From assembly GCF_014200675.1 (NCBI RefSeq), contig NZ_JACHCI010000016.1:95950-159949 (forward strand): a stretch of 64,000 bases of DNA. Reading direction: 5' to 3'. The first letter of the stretch is position 1. Every line of letters begins with the position of its first letter. Both the position numbers and the translations under genes were made by a program. Under the pieces are notes generated by a model, which was given only the letters and a program-made list of their open reading frames with translations, made no database searches and was not told where the DNA came from. Of the stretch, positions 47,105 through 55,429 are shown one piece after another. Source of the stretch: Janthinobacterium saanense. GTDB lineage: Bacteria > Pseudomonadota > Gammaproteobacteria > Burkholderiales > Burkholderiaceae_D.

Positions 47105-47590
47105 TTATTTACAGTTCGCGGCAGTGGCGTTGTTCTGCACGTTGGCTGGCGTCACCACCGCGCCATTGACGGTAGCGGCCGTGTACACCACGGAGCAGCC
47201 GGTGCGGGTTGCGTCTGGCGTGACGGTCAGGGTGGTAGCCGTGGAAGCGATCGTGTAATCCGTTGAAATCAGGCCGGCGGCAGCCTGGATGCCGGTCGCG
47301 GTCGACGCCGCGTAGCCGTTCGCGCCATCGATGTTGACGCCTTCCATCTGTACTGCCGGCGTATCGACGGAGCCTTTCACCAGCCATTGCGCGTGGTACA
47401 GCGCGGAACCAGCCTTGAGGGAGCCCGACGCGGCGCTCATCTTGGCGACGCGCGCATCGGTCGACATGTCGACAAATTTAGGAATTGCCGTTGCCGCCAG
47501 GATACCCAGGATAACGATCACGACCACCAGTTCAATCAGGGTAAAACCTGCCTGGGCGCCACTTTTAAAACTGCGTACCGACTTGTTCAT
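47105..47590 (-). CDS. mshA: major MSHA-type pilin MshA
   Basis: 161-residue major subunit. Leader MNKSVRSFKSGAQAG, then FTLIELVVVIVILGILAATAIPKF with cleavage Gly, +1 Phe and +5 Glu. Body: VDMSTDARVAKMSAASGSLKAGSALYHAQW, the MshA pattern; two cysteines near the end (TGCSVV and final AANCK) can close the D-region loop. Followed by a terminator, which fits a highly expressed subunit. Confidence 0.94.
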   Translation of the reverse strand: MNKSVRSFKSGAQAGFTLIELVVVIVILGILAATAIPKFVDMSTDARVAKMSAASGSLKAGSALYHAQWLVKGSVDTPAVQMEGVNIDGANGYAASTATGIQAAAGLISTDYTIASTATTLTVTPDATRTGCSVVYTAATVNGAVVTPANVQNNATAANCK

Positions 47591-47630
47591 GCTTGGTCTC
47601 CAAAATCAAAAAAATACAACATAAAAACGT

Positions 47631-48164
47631 TCAATTCTTTGCCGGGCCGGTGACTGGCAGTGTCACGGCATCCGGCCCACTCGCAGGCGCGATGTCAGGC
47701 ACGCTGGCCAGTTGGCCGGCGTCAGCGCCAATATTGGGCAAGAGTACCTTAAATTTCATTACATCAACTCTTATCGGTGAAAAAATATTACCAGTCCTTA
47801 ACAAAAAGCCCAGTTTTTGATCGCTTCTATCAAAAAACCAATTTCCACTCGGCAACTTCTCCACGTCAGGCGCCAATAACTCGCCCAAGTCATTCGGCGG
47901 CCGCTGTTCCAGCCAGTCCAGCGGATTTTGCCGCTGCAAGCCAGGTAGCTGCGACTGCTTGCCCTGCAGATACAAATGCAGCGCCTGCACCCGCAAGCTG
48001 GTGCGCAATACGCCCAGCATCTGCGCCACGGCCGCGCGCTGCGCCTGTTCCTGGTAATAGGCAAGCCGGCTAAGCAAAACTGTCGCCAGCAGGCCCAGCA
48101 CGATGGCCACTACGGCCAGCTCGAACAGGGTAAAACCACGCTGGCGGGCTTTGCTGATCATCAA
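47631..48164 (-). CDS. pilin-like protein, MshF/MshB position
   Basis: 177 residues, leader MMISKARQRG then FTLFELAVVAIVLGLLATVLLSRL with +5 Glu, a helical neck (YQEQAQRAAVAQMLGVLRTSLRVQALHLYLQGK) and a soluble part. It lies between mshG and mshA, where Vibrio has mshF and mshB; only one gene is present here. MshF is the better match by position and length. Start overlaps the mshG stop. Confidence 0.8.
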   Translation of the reverse strand: MMISKARQRGFTLFELAVVAIVLGLLATVLLSRLAYYQEQAQRAAVAQMLGVLRTSLRVQALHLYLQGKQSQLPGLQRQNPLDWLEQRPPNDLGELLAPDVEKLPSGNWFFDRSDQKLGFLLRTGNIFSPIRVDVMKFKVLLPNIGADAGQLASVPDIAPASGPDAVTLPVTGPAKN

Positions 48165-49396
48165 TGCATGGCCGCGCGGCCCAGGTCCCAGACCGGCAGG
48201 AAAACACCGAGCGCCAATACCAGCACCATGGCGCCCAGGAAGACGATCAATATCGGCTCGATCTGCGACGACAGGGTTTTCAATTCATAATCGACTTCGC
48301 GTTCATACATTTCCGCAATCTCGTCCATCAAGTCATCGAGCGAGCCTGATTCCTCGCCCACGGCAATCATTTGCAGCACCACCGGCGTGAACACATTGGC
48401 CGCCACCGAAGTGCGCAAAATGCTCTCGCCGCGCTCGACGCCATCGCGCATTTGCTCCACGCGCGAACTGAGGTAGGTATTGTCGACGGTTTGCGCCACC
48501 ACCGTCAACGCTTGCACAATAGGCACGCCACTACTACTTGACAAAGCAAAACTACGTGCAAAACGGGCCATCGTGCCCTTCAGGATGATCTTGCCGGCAA
48601 CCGGGATACGCAGCTTGCTGCGGTCCCATTGATAACGGCCATCCGCCGTGCCCAGCCATGCCCGCCAGCCAAAGAAACCGCCCACGCCCAGCAGCGCCAG
48701 CATCGGCCAGTAGGCAACGGTAAAGCGCGACGTGCCAATCAGAATGCGCGTCATCAGCGGCAATTCGGCATGAAAACTGGCAAACACTTTCTCGAACTGG
48801 GGAATGACAAACATATTCACCACCACCATGGCGCCGAGCATGGCGAACACCACGAAGCTGGGGTAGCGCGTCGCCGATTTCACGCGCGCGCGCATGTCGC
48901 GGTCAAATTCCAGGTGGTCGAACAGGCGCAAAAAGACTTCGTCCAGGCGCCCTGTCATTTCTCCCACGCGCACCATCGACAGGTAAAACGGTGTAAAGAT
49001 GGTGGGATGGCGCGCCATGGCAGCCGAAAGTTCGCGGCCGGCGTCCAGCGATTCGCGGATATCCTTGATCACGCGCCCGAATGCGGGGCTGATGGCGGAC
49101 TCTTGCAAACCGGCCAGTCCGCGCATGATGGGCACGCCCGCTTTCAGCAAGGTGTACAGCTGGCGGCTGAACAACTGCACGTCCATCGGCGTGACTTTTT
49201 TTTCAAGCAGCCTGGCCCACCAGCCGAGCCCGCTGGCGCCCGCGCCCGTTACGGTTTGCGTGGTGACACTGATGTCCACCGGCGTGATGCCGCCAGCCAT
49301 CAACTGGTCGGCCACGGCATTGCTGTCGGCCCCTTCCATCACGCCCGTCAGCAATTCACCGCTGCTATTGCGGGCCTTGTACGCAAAAAACGCCAC
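48161..49396 (-). CDS. mshG: MSHA inner-membrane platform protein MshG (GspF/PilC-like)
   Basis: About 411 residues from GTG 49396, which has GAGGA five bases upstream and sits one base after the mshE stop; the frame upstream to 49456 lies within mshE. Two T2SSF domains: FSRQLYTLLKAGVPIMRGL and ARSFALSSSSGVPIVQALTVVA, with membrane helices (FVVFAMLGAMVVVNMFVIPQF; IEPILIVFLGAMVLVLALGVFLPVW). First domain preceded by the usual N-terminal FFAYKARNSSGE. Confidence 0.94.
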   Translation of the reverse strand: MAFFAYKARNSSGELLTGVMEGADSNAVADQLMAGGITPVDISVTTQTVTGAGASGLGWWARLLEKKVTPMDVQLFSRQLYTLLKAGVPIMRGLAGLQESAISPAFGRVIKDIRESLDAGRELSAAMARHPTIFTPFYLSMVRVGEMTGRLDEVFLRLFDHLEFDRDMRARVKSATRYPSFVVFAMLGAMVVVNMFVIPQFEKVFASFHAELPLMTRILIGTSRFTVAYWPMLALLGVGGFFGWRAWLGTADGRYQWDRSKLRIPVAGKIILKGTMARFARSFALSSSSGVPIVQALTVVAQTVDNTYLSSRVEQMRDGVERGESILRTSVAANVFTPVVLQMIAVGEESGSLDDLMDEIAEMYEREVDYELKTLSSQIEPILIVFLGAMVLVLALGVFLPVWDLGRAAMH

Positions 49397-49397
49397 G

Positions 49398-51101
49398 TCA
49401 ATCCTCGGTCTGGTTGCTGATACGCATGGCTTCGCTGACCGTCGTGCGGCCGGCAACCACCAGTTGCACCGCGTGGCGGCGCAAGGTTTCGCCCGCCATC
49501 TGCGCCGCCGCCACCTTCATGAAGTGGGAAGGATCGGCATGGTTGGCAGCGTCCGCCACGGCGCGCGTGATTTCCAGCAATTCATACACGCCGGTGCGGC
49601 CCCGGTAACCCATGCCATTGCAATGCGAACAGCCCTTGCCGTGGAAATACTGGTTGCGCTCGACCAGCTCGCCCAACTCCATGCGCAGCCATTCATATTC
49701 ATTGGCCGTCGGCGCATACGGCGTGCTGCAGCTTTCGCAAATCACGCGCACCAGGCGCTGCGCCAGCACCGCTTGCAGCGAACTGCCGACCATGTAACGG
49801 GGCACGCCCATGTCCATCAGGCGCAGCGGCGTGCTGATGGCGTCGTTGGTATGCAGGGTCGACAGTACCAAGTGACCCGTCATGGCCGCGCGCAAACCGA
49901 TCTGCGCCGTTTCCTGGTCGCGCATCTCGCCCACCAGCACGATGTCCGGATCTTGCCGCAAGGCCGAGCGCAGCACGCGGGCGAAGTTCAGTTCGATCTT
50001 GTCATTGACTTGCACCTGGTTAATACCGGGCAAGCGGTACTCGACCGGGTCTTCCACCGTGATCAGCTTTTTTTCCACCGAGTTCAGTTCGGACAAGGCG
50101 CAATACAAGGTGGTCGTCTTGCCGCTACCGGTCGGCCCCGTCACCAGCACCAGGCCGTTCGGGCGGTGCACGATGGCGCGAAATTTCTCCACCAGCGCCG
50201 GCGGCATGCCGATGGCGTCCAGGCGCAGCGACGTGCCGCCCTGGTTCAGCAGCCGCATCACCACCGATTCGCCATATTGCGTGGGCATGGTGGAAATACG
50301 CACGTCGATACGCTGGTTTTTCACGCGGATGGCGAAACGGCCATCTTGCGGCATGCGCTTTTCGGAAATATCGAGGTCCGACATCAGTTTCAGCCGCAGC
50401 GCCAGCGAACTGGCGATCTTGCTGTCGGCCTCCGTCTGCAGATGCAGCACGCCGTCGATGCGGAAGCGGATCTGCAGCCGGCCTTCCTGCGGTTCGATAT
50501 GGATGTCGGACGCGCGCACCTGGGTGGCGTCCTCGAACACCGATTGCAGCAGCTTGACGATGGGCGCTTCTTCCAGGCCCGGATTGGCGGCCAGTGCGCC
50601 GAAATCGACCGAGACATCGCCCAGGTCTTGTTCCAGCTCGCGCGTCAGGGTGGAAATATCTTCCGTGCGGCGGTAAATGCGGTCAATCGCCTGCAGCACT
50701 TCCGTCTCGTTGACCACGGCCAGCTCGATATGGCGTTTGACCAGGCGCGCGATTTCGTCATAAGCGAACAAATCGGTCGGGTCGGACATGCCGACCAGCA
50801 AGCCTTCGCGCCGGTCTTCCAGTATCAGCGCGCGAAAACGGCGGGCCTGGGTTTCCGGCAGCAAACGCACCAGCTCGGGATTGATGTTGAAGAATTTCAG
50901 ATTGATGTAGGGAATGTCCAGCTGACGCGCCAAAGCGCCCGAAATCTGCTCTTCGGTCACATAGCCATGCTCGACAAACACCCGTCCCAGCTTGCGGCCC
51001 GAACGCTTCTGTTCCGTCAACGCCAGGCCCAATTGCTCTTCCGTCAGCAGTTTCTGCTGCACCAAAATTTCACCGAGACGGACTTTCTCAGGCCTTGCCA
51101 T
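49398..51101 (-). CDS. mshE: MSHA assembly ATPase MshE
   Basis: Hexameric extension motor, 567 residues. Two tandem MshEN cyclic-di-GMP-binding motifs: RLGEILVQQKLLTEEQLGL (about 8-26) and KLGRVFVEHGYVTEEQISG (about 37-55). ATPase core: Walker A GPTGSGKTTTLY, Asp box VEDPVEY, Walker B ILVGEMRDQETA, His box LSTLHTNDA, and a zinc tetracysteine (ICESCSTP ... CSHCNGMGY). First gene of the minus-strand locus; strong GAGGAG before the ATG. Confidence 0.96.
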   Translation of the reverse strand: MARPEKVRLGEILVQQKLLTEEQLGLALTEQKRSGRKLGRVFVEHGYVTEEQISGALARQLDIPYINLKFFNINPELVRLLPETQARRFRALILEDRREGLLVGMSDPTDLFAYDEIARLVKRHIELAVVNETEVLQAIDRIYRRTEDISTLTRELEQDLGDVSVDFGALAANPGLEEAPIVKLLQSVFEDATQVRASDIHIEPQEGRLQIRFRIDGVLHLQTEADSKIASSLALRLKLMSDLDISEKRMPQDGRFAIRVKNQRIDVRISTMPTQYGESVVMRLLNQGGTSLRLDAIGMPPALVEKFRAIVHRPNGLVLVTGPTGSGKTTTLYCALSELNSVEKKLITVEDPVEYRLPGINQVQVNDKIELNFARVLRSALRQDPDIVLVGEMRDQETAQIGLRAAMTGHLVLSTLHTNDAISTPLRLMDMGVPRYMVGSSLQAVLAQRLVRVICESCSTPYAPTANEYEWLRMELGELVERNQYFHGKGCSHCNGMGYRGRTGVYELLEITRAVADAANHADPSHFMKVAAAQMAGETLRRHAVQLVVAGRTTVSEAMRISNQTED

Positions 51102-51304
51102 GCTTACTCCTCAACAGGTTCGACGGACATCAACGCCAGCGGCGCGCTGCGGTATTTTATTCCAGAACGTGTTGTTTCTTAAAGAAAATACATTCCAAAG
51201 CTTGATTTCCGCCTATGCAGCCACAGTATCAGGAAACACTTGCCCGATGCCAGTGGCCGTGGCAATAATGGCAGTCGTTCAACACACTTCGCTTACCTTC
51301 CGCC
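51102..51304. promoter_or_regulatory. divergent promoter region between the two filament loci
   Basis: 203 bases between the mshE start and the ABC ATPase start, which point away from each other. It must hold promoters for both loci. AT-rich tracts around 51160-51195 favour the mshE side. I see no clear operator or sigma54 -24/-12 pair. Confidence 0.5.
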
Positions 51305-52066
51305 ATGAGCGACTACGCCATCCGCTACCATCAGGTACACAAACAGCTGGCCGGCATGACGGTGCTGCGCGGCGTCGACCTGGCGATACGCCCCGGTGAA
51401 TTATTCGGGCTGGTGGGCGTCAATGGCGCAGGCAAGACCACCCTGCTCAAATGCCTGTTCGACTTTTGCACGCCGGACGCAGGCAGCATCGCCATCTTCG
51501 GCCAGCCCCATCATCAGAGCGCTGCGCGCCAGCCGCTATCTTTCCTGCCCGAACGTTTCCAAGCGCCCTATTTCCTGACGGGCCGCGACTTCTTGCGCTA
51601 TTTGCTGAGCCTGCACCGCGTGCAGTATGACGACACTGCCGTGCGCCATGGCATGGCCGCGCTGGACCTGGCGCCCGAAGTGCTGGGCCGGCCCGCGCGC
51701 GATTATTCCAAGGGCATGATGCAAAAGCTGGGCCTGCTTGCCTGCCTGCTGTCGGGCAAGCGGCAACTGGTACTCGATGAACCGATGAGCGGCCTGGACC
51801 CGAAAGCGCGCGCCCTGTTCAAGCAGGCGCTGCTGGACATGCGGACGCAAGGCCGTGGCGCCTTGCTGACCTCGCATGCGCTGGCCGACGTGGAAGAACT
51901 GTGCGACCGCATGGCGATTCTGCATGAAGGGCGCATCGTGTTTACCGGCACGCCGCTGGAATGCCGCCATCGCCATGGCGGTGGCCCGCAAGCCAGCCTG
52001 GAACTGGCCTTTTTGAACTGCATTGCCACAGAAAATATTGCTGTGCAACACCCCGCATATCCATAG
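51305..52066 (+). CDS. ABC transporter ATPase of second filament locus
   Basis: 253-residue nucleotide-binding protein of the ABC-2/exporter class. Walker A GVNGAGKTT (about 38-46), variant signature YSKGMMQKL (in place of LSGGQ), Walker B LVLDEPMSGLDP, H-loop LLTSHAL. Its permease partner is most likely the ABC-2-type protein at 61625-62386, since no permease lies next to it. First gene of the plus-strand run, 156 bases before the secretin gene. M. xanthus PilH is a comparable pilus-linked ABC ATPase. Confidence 0.88.
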   Translation: MSDYAIRYHQVHKQLAGMTVLRGVDLAIRPGELFGLVGVNGAGKTTLLKCLFDFCTPDAGSIAIFGQPHHQSAARQPLSFLPERFQAPYFLTGRDFLRYLLSLHRVQYDDTAVRHGMAALDLAPEVLGRPARDYSKGMMQKLGLLACLLSGKRQLVLDEPMSGLDPKARALFKQALLDMRTQGRGALLTSHALADVEELCDRMAILHEGRIVFTGTPLECRHRHGGGPQASLELAFLNCIATENIAVQHPAYP

Positions 52067-52222
52067 GGAAATCAAGCTTATTGATGAGGCAAGCCATGAC
52101 CGTGGCGACGGGCAACTTTATTTCAGTCGATGCCTGCTTTTGCCTGCACACACGATTGCTTTTAGGCCATCATGCTGTTTAAAATTGCTAAAGCACAACA
52201 TGACATCAAGGGCGATATCTTC

Positions 52223-54136
52223 ATGAGCAAACACCCTATTCCTGTGCTGTCCCCTGTCGCTCTCGCCTGCTGCGCCATGCTCGCTGGCTGTGCGGCGCAG
52301 CAAACGCCCTTGTCGCCTGGCCATATCAATGAAACGCCCCGCCCTGCCGGCGCAATACCCGAGACGGTACAGCAAAGCGCCGTGCTGGCCCCACCCGTGG
52401 CCGCGCCCAAGGTCGAGACCTACAGCGTGACGGTGCACAGAGTGCCCGTGCAATCGCTGCTGTTTGCGCTGGCGCGCGACGCCGGCATGAATATCGATAT
52501 CCACCCGCAAATCGAAGGGCTGGTCACGCTCAATGCCTTGAACCAGACCTTGCCCCAATTGCTGACGCGCATTTCACGACAAGTGGACATGCGTTATGAA
52601 ATCGATGGCAAGAACCTGACCGTGCTGCCGGACGACGCTGTCTGGCGCAATTACAAGATCGATTACGTCAACATGGCGCGCAGCACCAACAGCAGCGTCA
52701 ACATCGCCACGCAGATTTCCACGGCGGGTGGCGGCGCCAGCAGCAATAACAATGTCGGTGGCGGCAACAACACCGGCAACAGCAGCAGCCCGGTGGTGGG
52801 CGGCAATGGCAACAATAATTCGACCACTCTGGTAGTGAATCGTTCAGAAAACAATTTCTGGTACAGCCTGGAGCGCAATATCCGCGACCTCTTGCGCGAC
52901 ACCACGCTCAACGACCCGCTGACAGACCCGTTGGCCCTGTTGAACCAGCAATTGGCCAGCGTGCCGGTCCAGCCGCAAAACAACAACCCGAACGCCACGC
53001 AAACCGGCAACAATGCAGCGCCGGAAAACAGCCTCAATCCGCCGGCCGGCCAGGCTGCGCGCAGCCAGCCTGGGCCAGGAGGCGGCATACCGCTCGATGC
53101 GAATGGTTTGCCGTTATTAAAACTGGCCAACAAGGGCAAGCCTTCCTCGGTGGTGGTCAATGTGGAAGGCGGGCTGATCGCCGTGCGCGCCACGGGGCGC
53201 CAGCATGAAAAAGTGGCTGAATTCATCGACATCGTGCAGCACAGCGTCAAGCGCCAGGTGCTGATCGAGGCCACCATCATCGAAGTTCGCCTCAGCAATG
53301 AATACCAGCAAGGCATCAACTGGTCGCGCCTGACGGGCAGCTTGCGTATCAACCAGGGCCAAGTGGGCACGGCCAGCTTGCCGTCCGGCATCGTGCCCAA
53401 CTCCACGCCCGGCATCTTCCTGCTCAATTATGCCAAGGACAGTTTTGCCACCACCATCCAGCTGCTGGAATCGTTCGGCAAGGTCAAAGTGCTGTCCAGC
53501 CCGAAAATCAGCGTGATGAACAACCAGACGGCGATGCTGAAAGTGGTCGACAATAACGTCTTCTTCACCATCAAGGTCACGCCAGCCGTGATCAGCTCCA
53601 CCGGCAGCATCACCACCCCGGCCACGTATGAATCGAAACTGGAAACGGTGCCGGTCGGTTTTGTCATGAGCGTCACGCCGCAAATTTCCGACAGCGATGA
53701 AGTCACGCTCAATGTGCGCCCCACCATCACCCGCATCGTTGGCTACGTGCAAGATCCGAACCCGGCCCTGGCCACCGCCAGCGTAGTCAGCCGCGTGCCG
53801 GTGATACAGGCGCGGGAGCTGGAATCGATCATGAAGGTGGCCAGCGGGCAAATTGCCGTGATGGGCGGCTTGATGCAGGATTCGGTCGACAATGCCAAGG
53901 ATGGCGTGCCTGGCCTGTCCAACCTGCCGCTGGTGGGTAATCTGTTCACTTACCGCAATGAAGCGAGCAGCAAGACCGAGCTGGTGATCTTCATGCGTCC
54001 GGTCGTCGTCAAGGACGCCAGCATCGAAGGCGATTACCGCGATTACCGCTACCTGCTGCCTGGCCAGGTTCCGCTCAATCGCCAGCCTTACTCGGATGGA
54101 CCGCCGCAGGCGCGCCTGCAGGGAGACCCGCCATGA
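52223..54136 (+). CDS. secretin lipoprotein of second filament locus (MshL/PilQ-like)
   Basis: Outer-membrane channel, about 637 residues from ATG 52223 behind AAGGG. Lipoprotein signal with lipobox LAGC. Then an STN-type domain (VPVQSLLFALARDAGMNIDI, about 75-135), an Asn/Gly/Ser-rich disordered linker (about 170-200 and 250-290), and the secretin core (VLIEATIIEVRLSNEYQQGINW, VKVLSSPKISVMNNQTAMLKV, IAVMGGLMQDSVDNAKDGVPGLSNLPLVGNLF). It parallels mshL of the adjacent locus but is clearly a different protein. The stop overlaps the next start. Confidence 0.93.
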   Translation: MSKHPIPVLSPVALACCAMLAGCAAQQTPLSPGHINETPRPAGAIPETVQQSAVLAPPVAAPKVETYSVTVHRVPVQSLLFALARDAGMNIDIHPQIEGLVTLNALNQTLPQLLTRISRQVDMRYEIDGKNLTVLPDDAVWRNYKIDYVNMARSTNSSVNIATQISTAGGGASSNNNVGGGNNTGNSSSPVVGGNGNNNSTTLVVNRSENNFWYSLERNIRDLLRDTTLNDPLTDPLALLNQQLASVPVQPQNNNPNATQTGNNAAPENSLNPPAGQAARSQPGPGGGIPLDANGLPLLKLANKGKPSSVVVNVEGGLIAVRATGRQHEKVAEFIDIVQHSVKRQVLIEATIIEVRLSNEYQQGINWSRLTGSLRINQGQVGTASLPSGIVPNSTPGIFLLNYAKDSFATTIQLLESFGKVKVLSSPKISVMNNQTAMLKVVDNNVFFTIKVTPAVISSTGSITTPATYESKLETVPVGFVMSVTPQISDSDEVTLNVRPTITRIVGYVQDPNPALATASVVSRVPVIQARELESIMKVASGQIAVMGGLMQDSVDNAKDGVPGLSNLPLVGNLFTYRNEASSKTELVIFMRPVVVKDASIEGDYRDYRYLLPGQVPLNRQPYSDGPPQARLQGDPP

Positions 54137-55422
54137 GCTTGCTGATGCAGGCGCTCAAGAAAGCCGAGCGCGCCAAACAGAACAGCCTGCAAGAAGAAGA
54201 GCTGGAAAAGCCTTCCGAAGCCTACGACCAGGTGCTGGAACTGGCGCCGGCCGATAGCGCACTGCCATCGCAACCGCATTCGCCGCCGCCCTCGTTTGAT
54301 GCTGGCGACACGCTGAGCCTGGAACCGATGGCGTCCAGCGCGCCTCCGCCACAGCCGGAACCAGGTGCAGAGCCGCGTGCGGAAAAGCGCGCAGAAACGC
54401 CACCACCCAAGCCGCGACCCAAGCACGCCAGCAGGACCAGCGCGCCACCGCGCAGCGCCATCAGCATCGATCCGGCCACCGTGCGCCTGGCCGTGTTGCT
54501 GGGCATCCTGCTGCTGGTGGTTGCCGTGATGGGCTATTGGTACTGGCGCGCCAGCAGCAGCCCCGGCGCGGGCGCCAATCTGCCCGGCGTGGCGATGCCG
54601 CTGACGGACGCCCCCGGCGCCAGCAATGCCGGCCCGGCGACTCCCATCGTGGTACTGGCACCATCAGCTCCCGAACACGAACCGTTGCCGGTAATCCACC
54701 ACGAAGAACGGCCTGTTGTGCACGTCGAGCCAGCGCCGCCTGCACCGGCACCGCCAACGGTGGCCCCGCCCGACACCAGCAATATCAAGGTGGTGCGCAC
54801 GGATACCGCCCCGCGCATCAATCCTGGCCTGCAGCAAGCCTACCAGGCCTTGAACGATGGCCAGCTGGCCAGCGCCCGCCAGCAATATGAAGCCGTGCTG
54901 CGCCAGGAGACCAGCAACCGCGACGCCCTGCTGGGCCTGGCGTCGGTCGCCCTGCGCGAACAGCAAGGTGCACAGGCGGCCGCACTCTACGTGCGCTTGC
55001 TGGAAATCAATCCCGACGATGGCGTGGCCCTGGCTGGCCTGATCAGCTTGCGCCAGGGTGATGTGGTGCAAAGCGAGTCGAAATTGAAATCTATCCTGGC
55101 CCGTTCGCCCGACAGCGGCCCGGTGCTGTTTGCACTGGGCAATGTCTACGCCAAGCAGCGCCGCTGGCCCGAAGCGCAGCAGCAATTCTTCCGCGCCTAC
55201 AGCGCCGTGCCCAACAACCCCGATTATGCGTTCAATCTGGCCGTGGGCCTGGACCAGCTGAACCAGCCGAAAATGGCCGCCAGCTACTACGCGCGCGCGC
55301 TGGCCCTGGCGCAAGCAGGACCAGCGGCGTTTGACCAGGCGGCAGCACAGGCGCGGCTGCGCGCACTGGGTATGCCCAGCAACGATGCAGCCAACGGCAT
55401 CGTGATTACCAGACAGGAATAA
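54133..55422 (+). CDS. membrane-anchored TPR protein of second filament locus (MshN-like)
   Basis: 429 residues. Starts MSLLMQALKKAERAKQ, a cytoplasmic helix like that of MshN/GspA-type proteins. One membrane helix (LAVLLGILLLVVAVMGYWYW, about 118-138), a Pro-rich linker, then TPR repeats (about 225-415: AYQALNDGQLASARQQYEAVLRQ, PVLFALGNVYAKQRRWPEAQQQF). Same layout as mshN in the neighbouring locus. GGGAG before the start; overlaps the secretin stop by four bases. Confidence 0.88.
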   Translation: MSLLMQALKKAERAKQNSLQEEELEKPSEAYDQVLELAPADSALPSQPHSPPPSFDAGDTLSLEPMASSAPPPQPEPGAEPRAEKRAETPPPKPRPKHASRTSAPPRSAISIDPATVRLAVLLGILLLVVAVMGYWYWRASSSPGAGANLPGVAMPLTDAPGASNAGPATPIVVLAPSAPEHEPLPVIHHEERPVVHVEPAPPAPAPPTVAPPDTSNIKVVRTDTAPRINPGLQQAYQALNDGQLASARQQYEAVLRQETSNRDALLGLASVALREQQGAQAAALYVRLLEINPDDGVALAGLISLRQGDVVQSESKLKSILARSPDSGPVLFALGNVYAKQRRWPEAQQQFFRAYSAVPNNPDYAFNLAVGLDQLNQPKMAASYYARALALAQAGPAAFDQAAAQARLRALGMPSNDAANGIVITRQE

Positions 55423-55429
55423 ACGTTTC

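Noticed and set aside
48999..51182. 727-codon plus-strand open frame opposite mshE/mshG
   Set aside because: Antisense shadow; MshE and MshG motifs are unmistakable on the minus strand.
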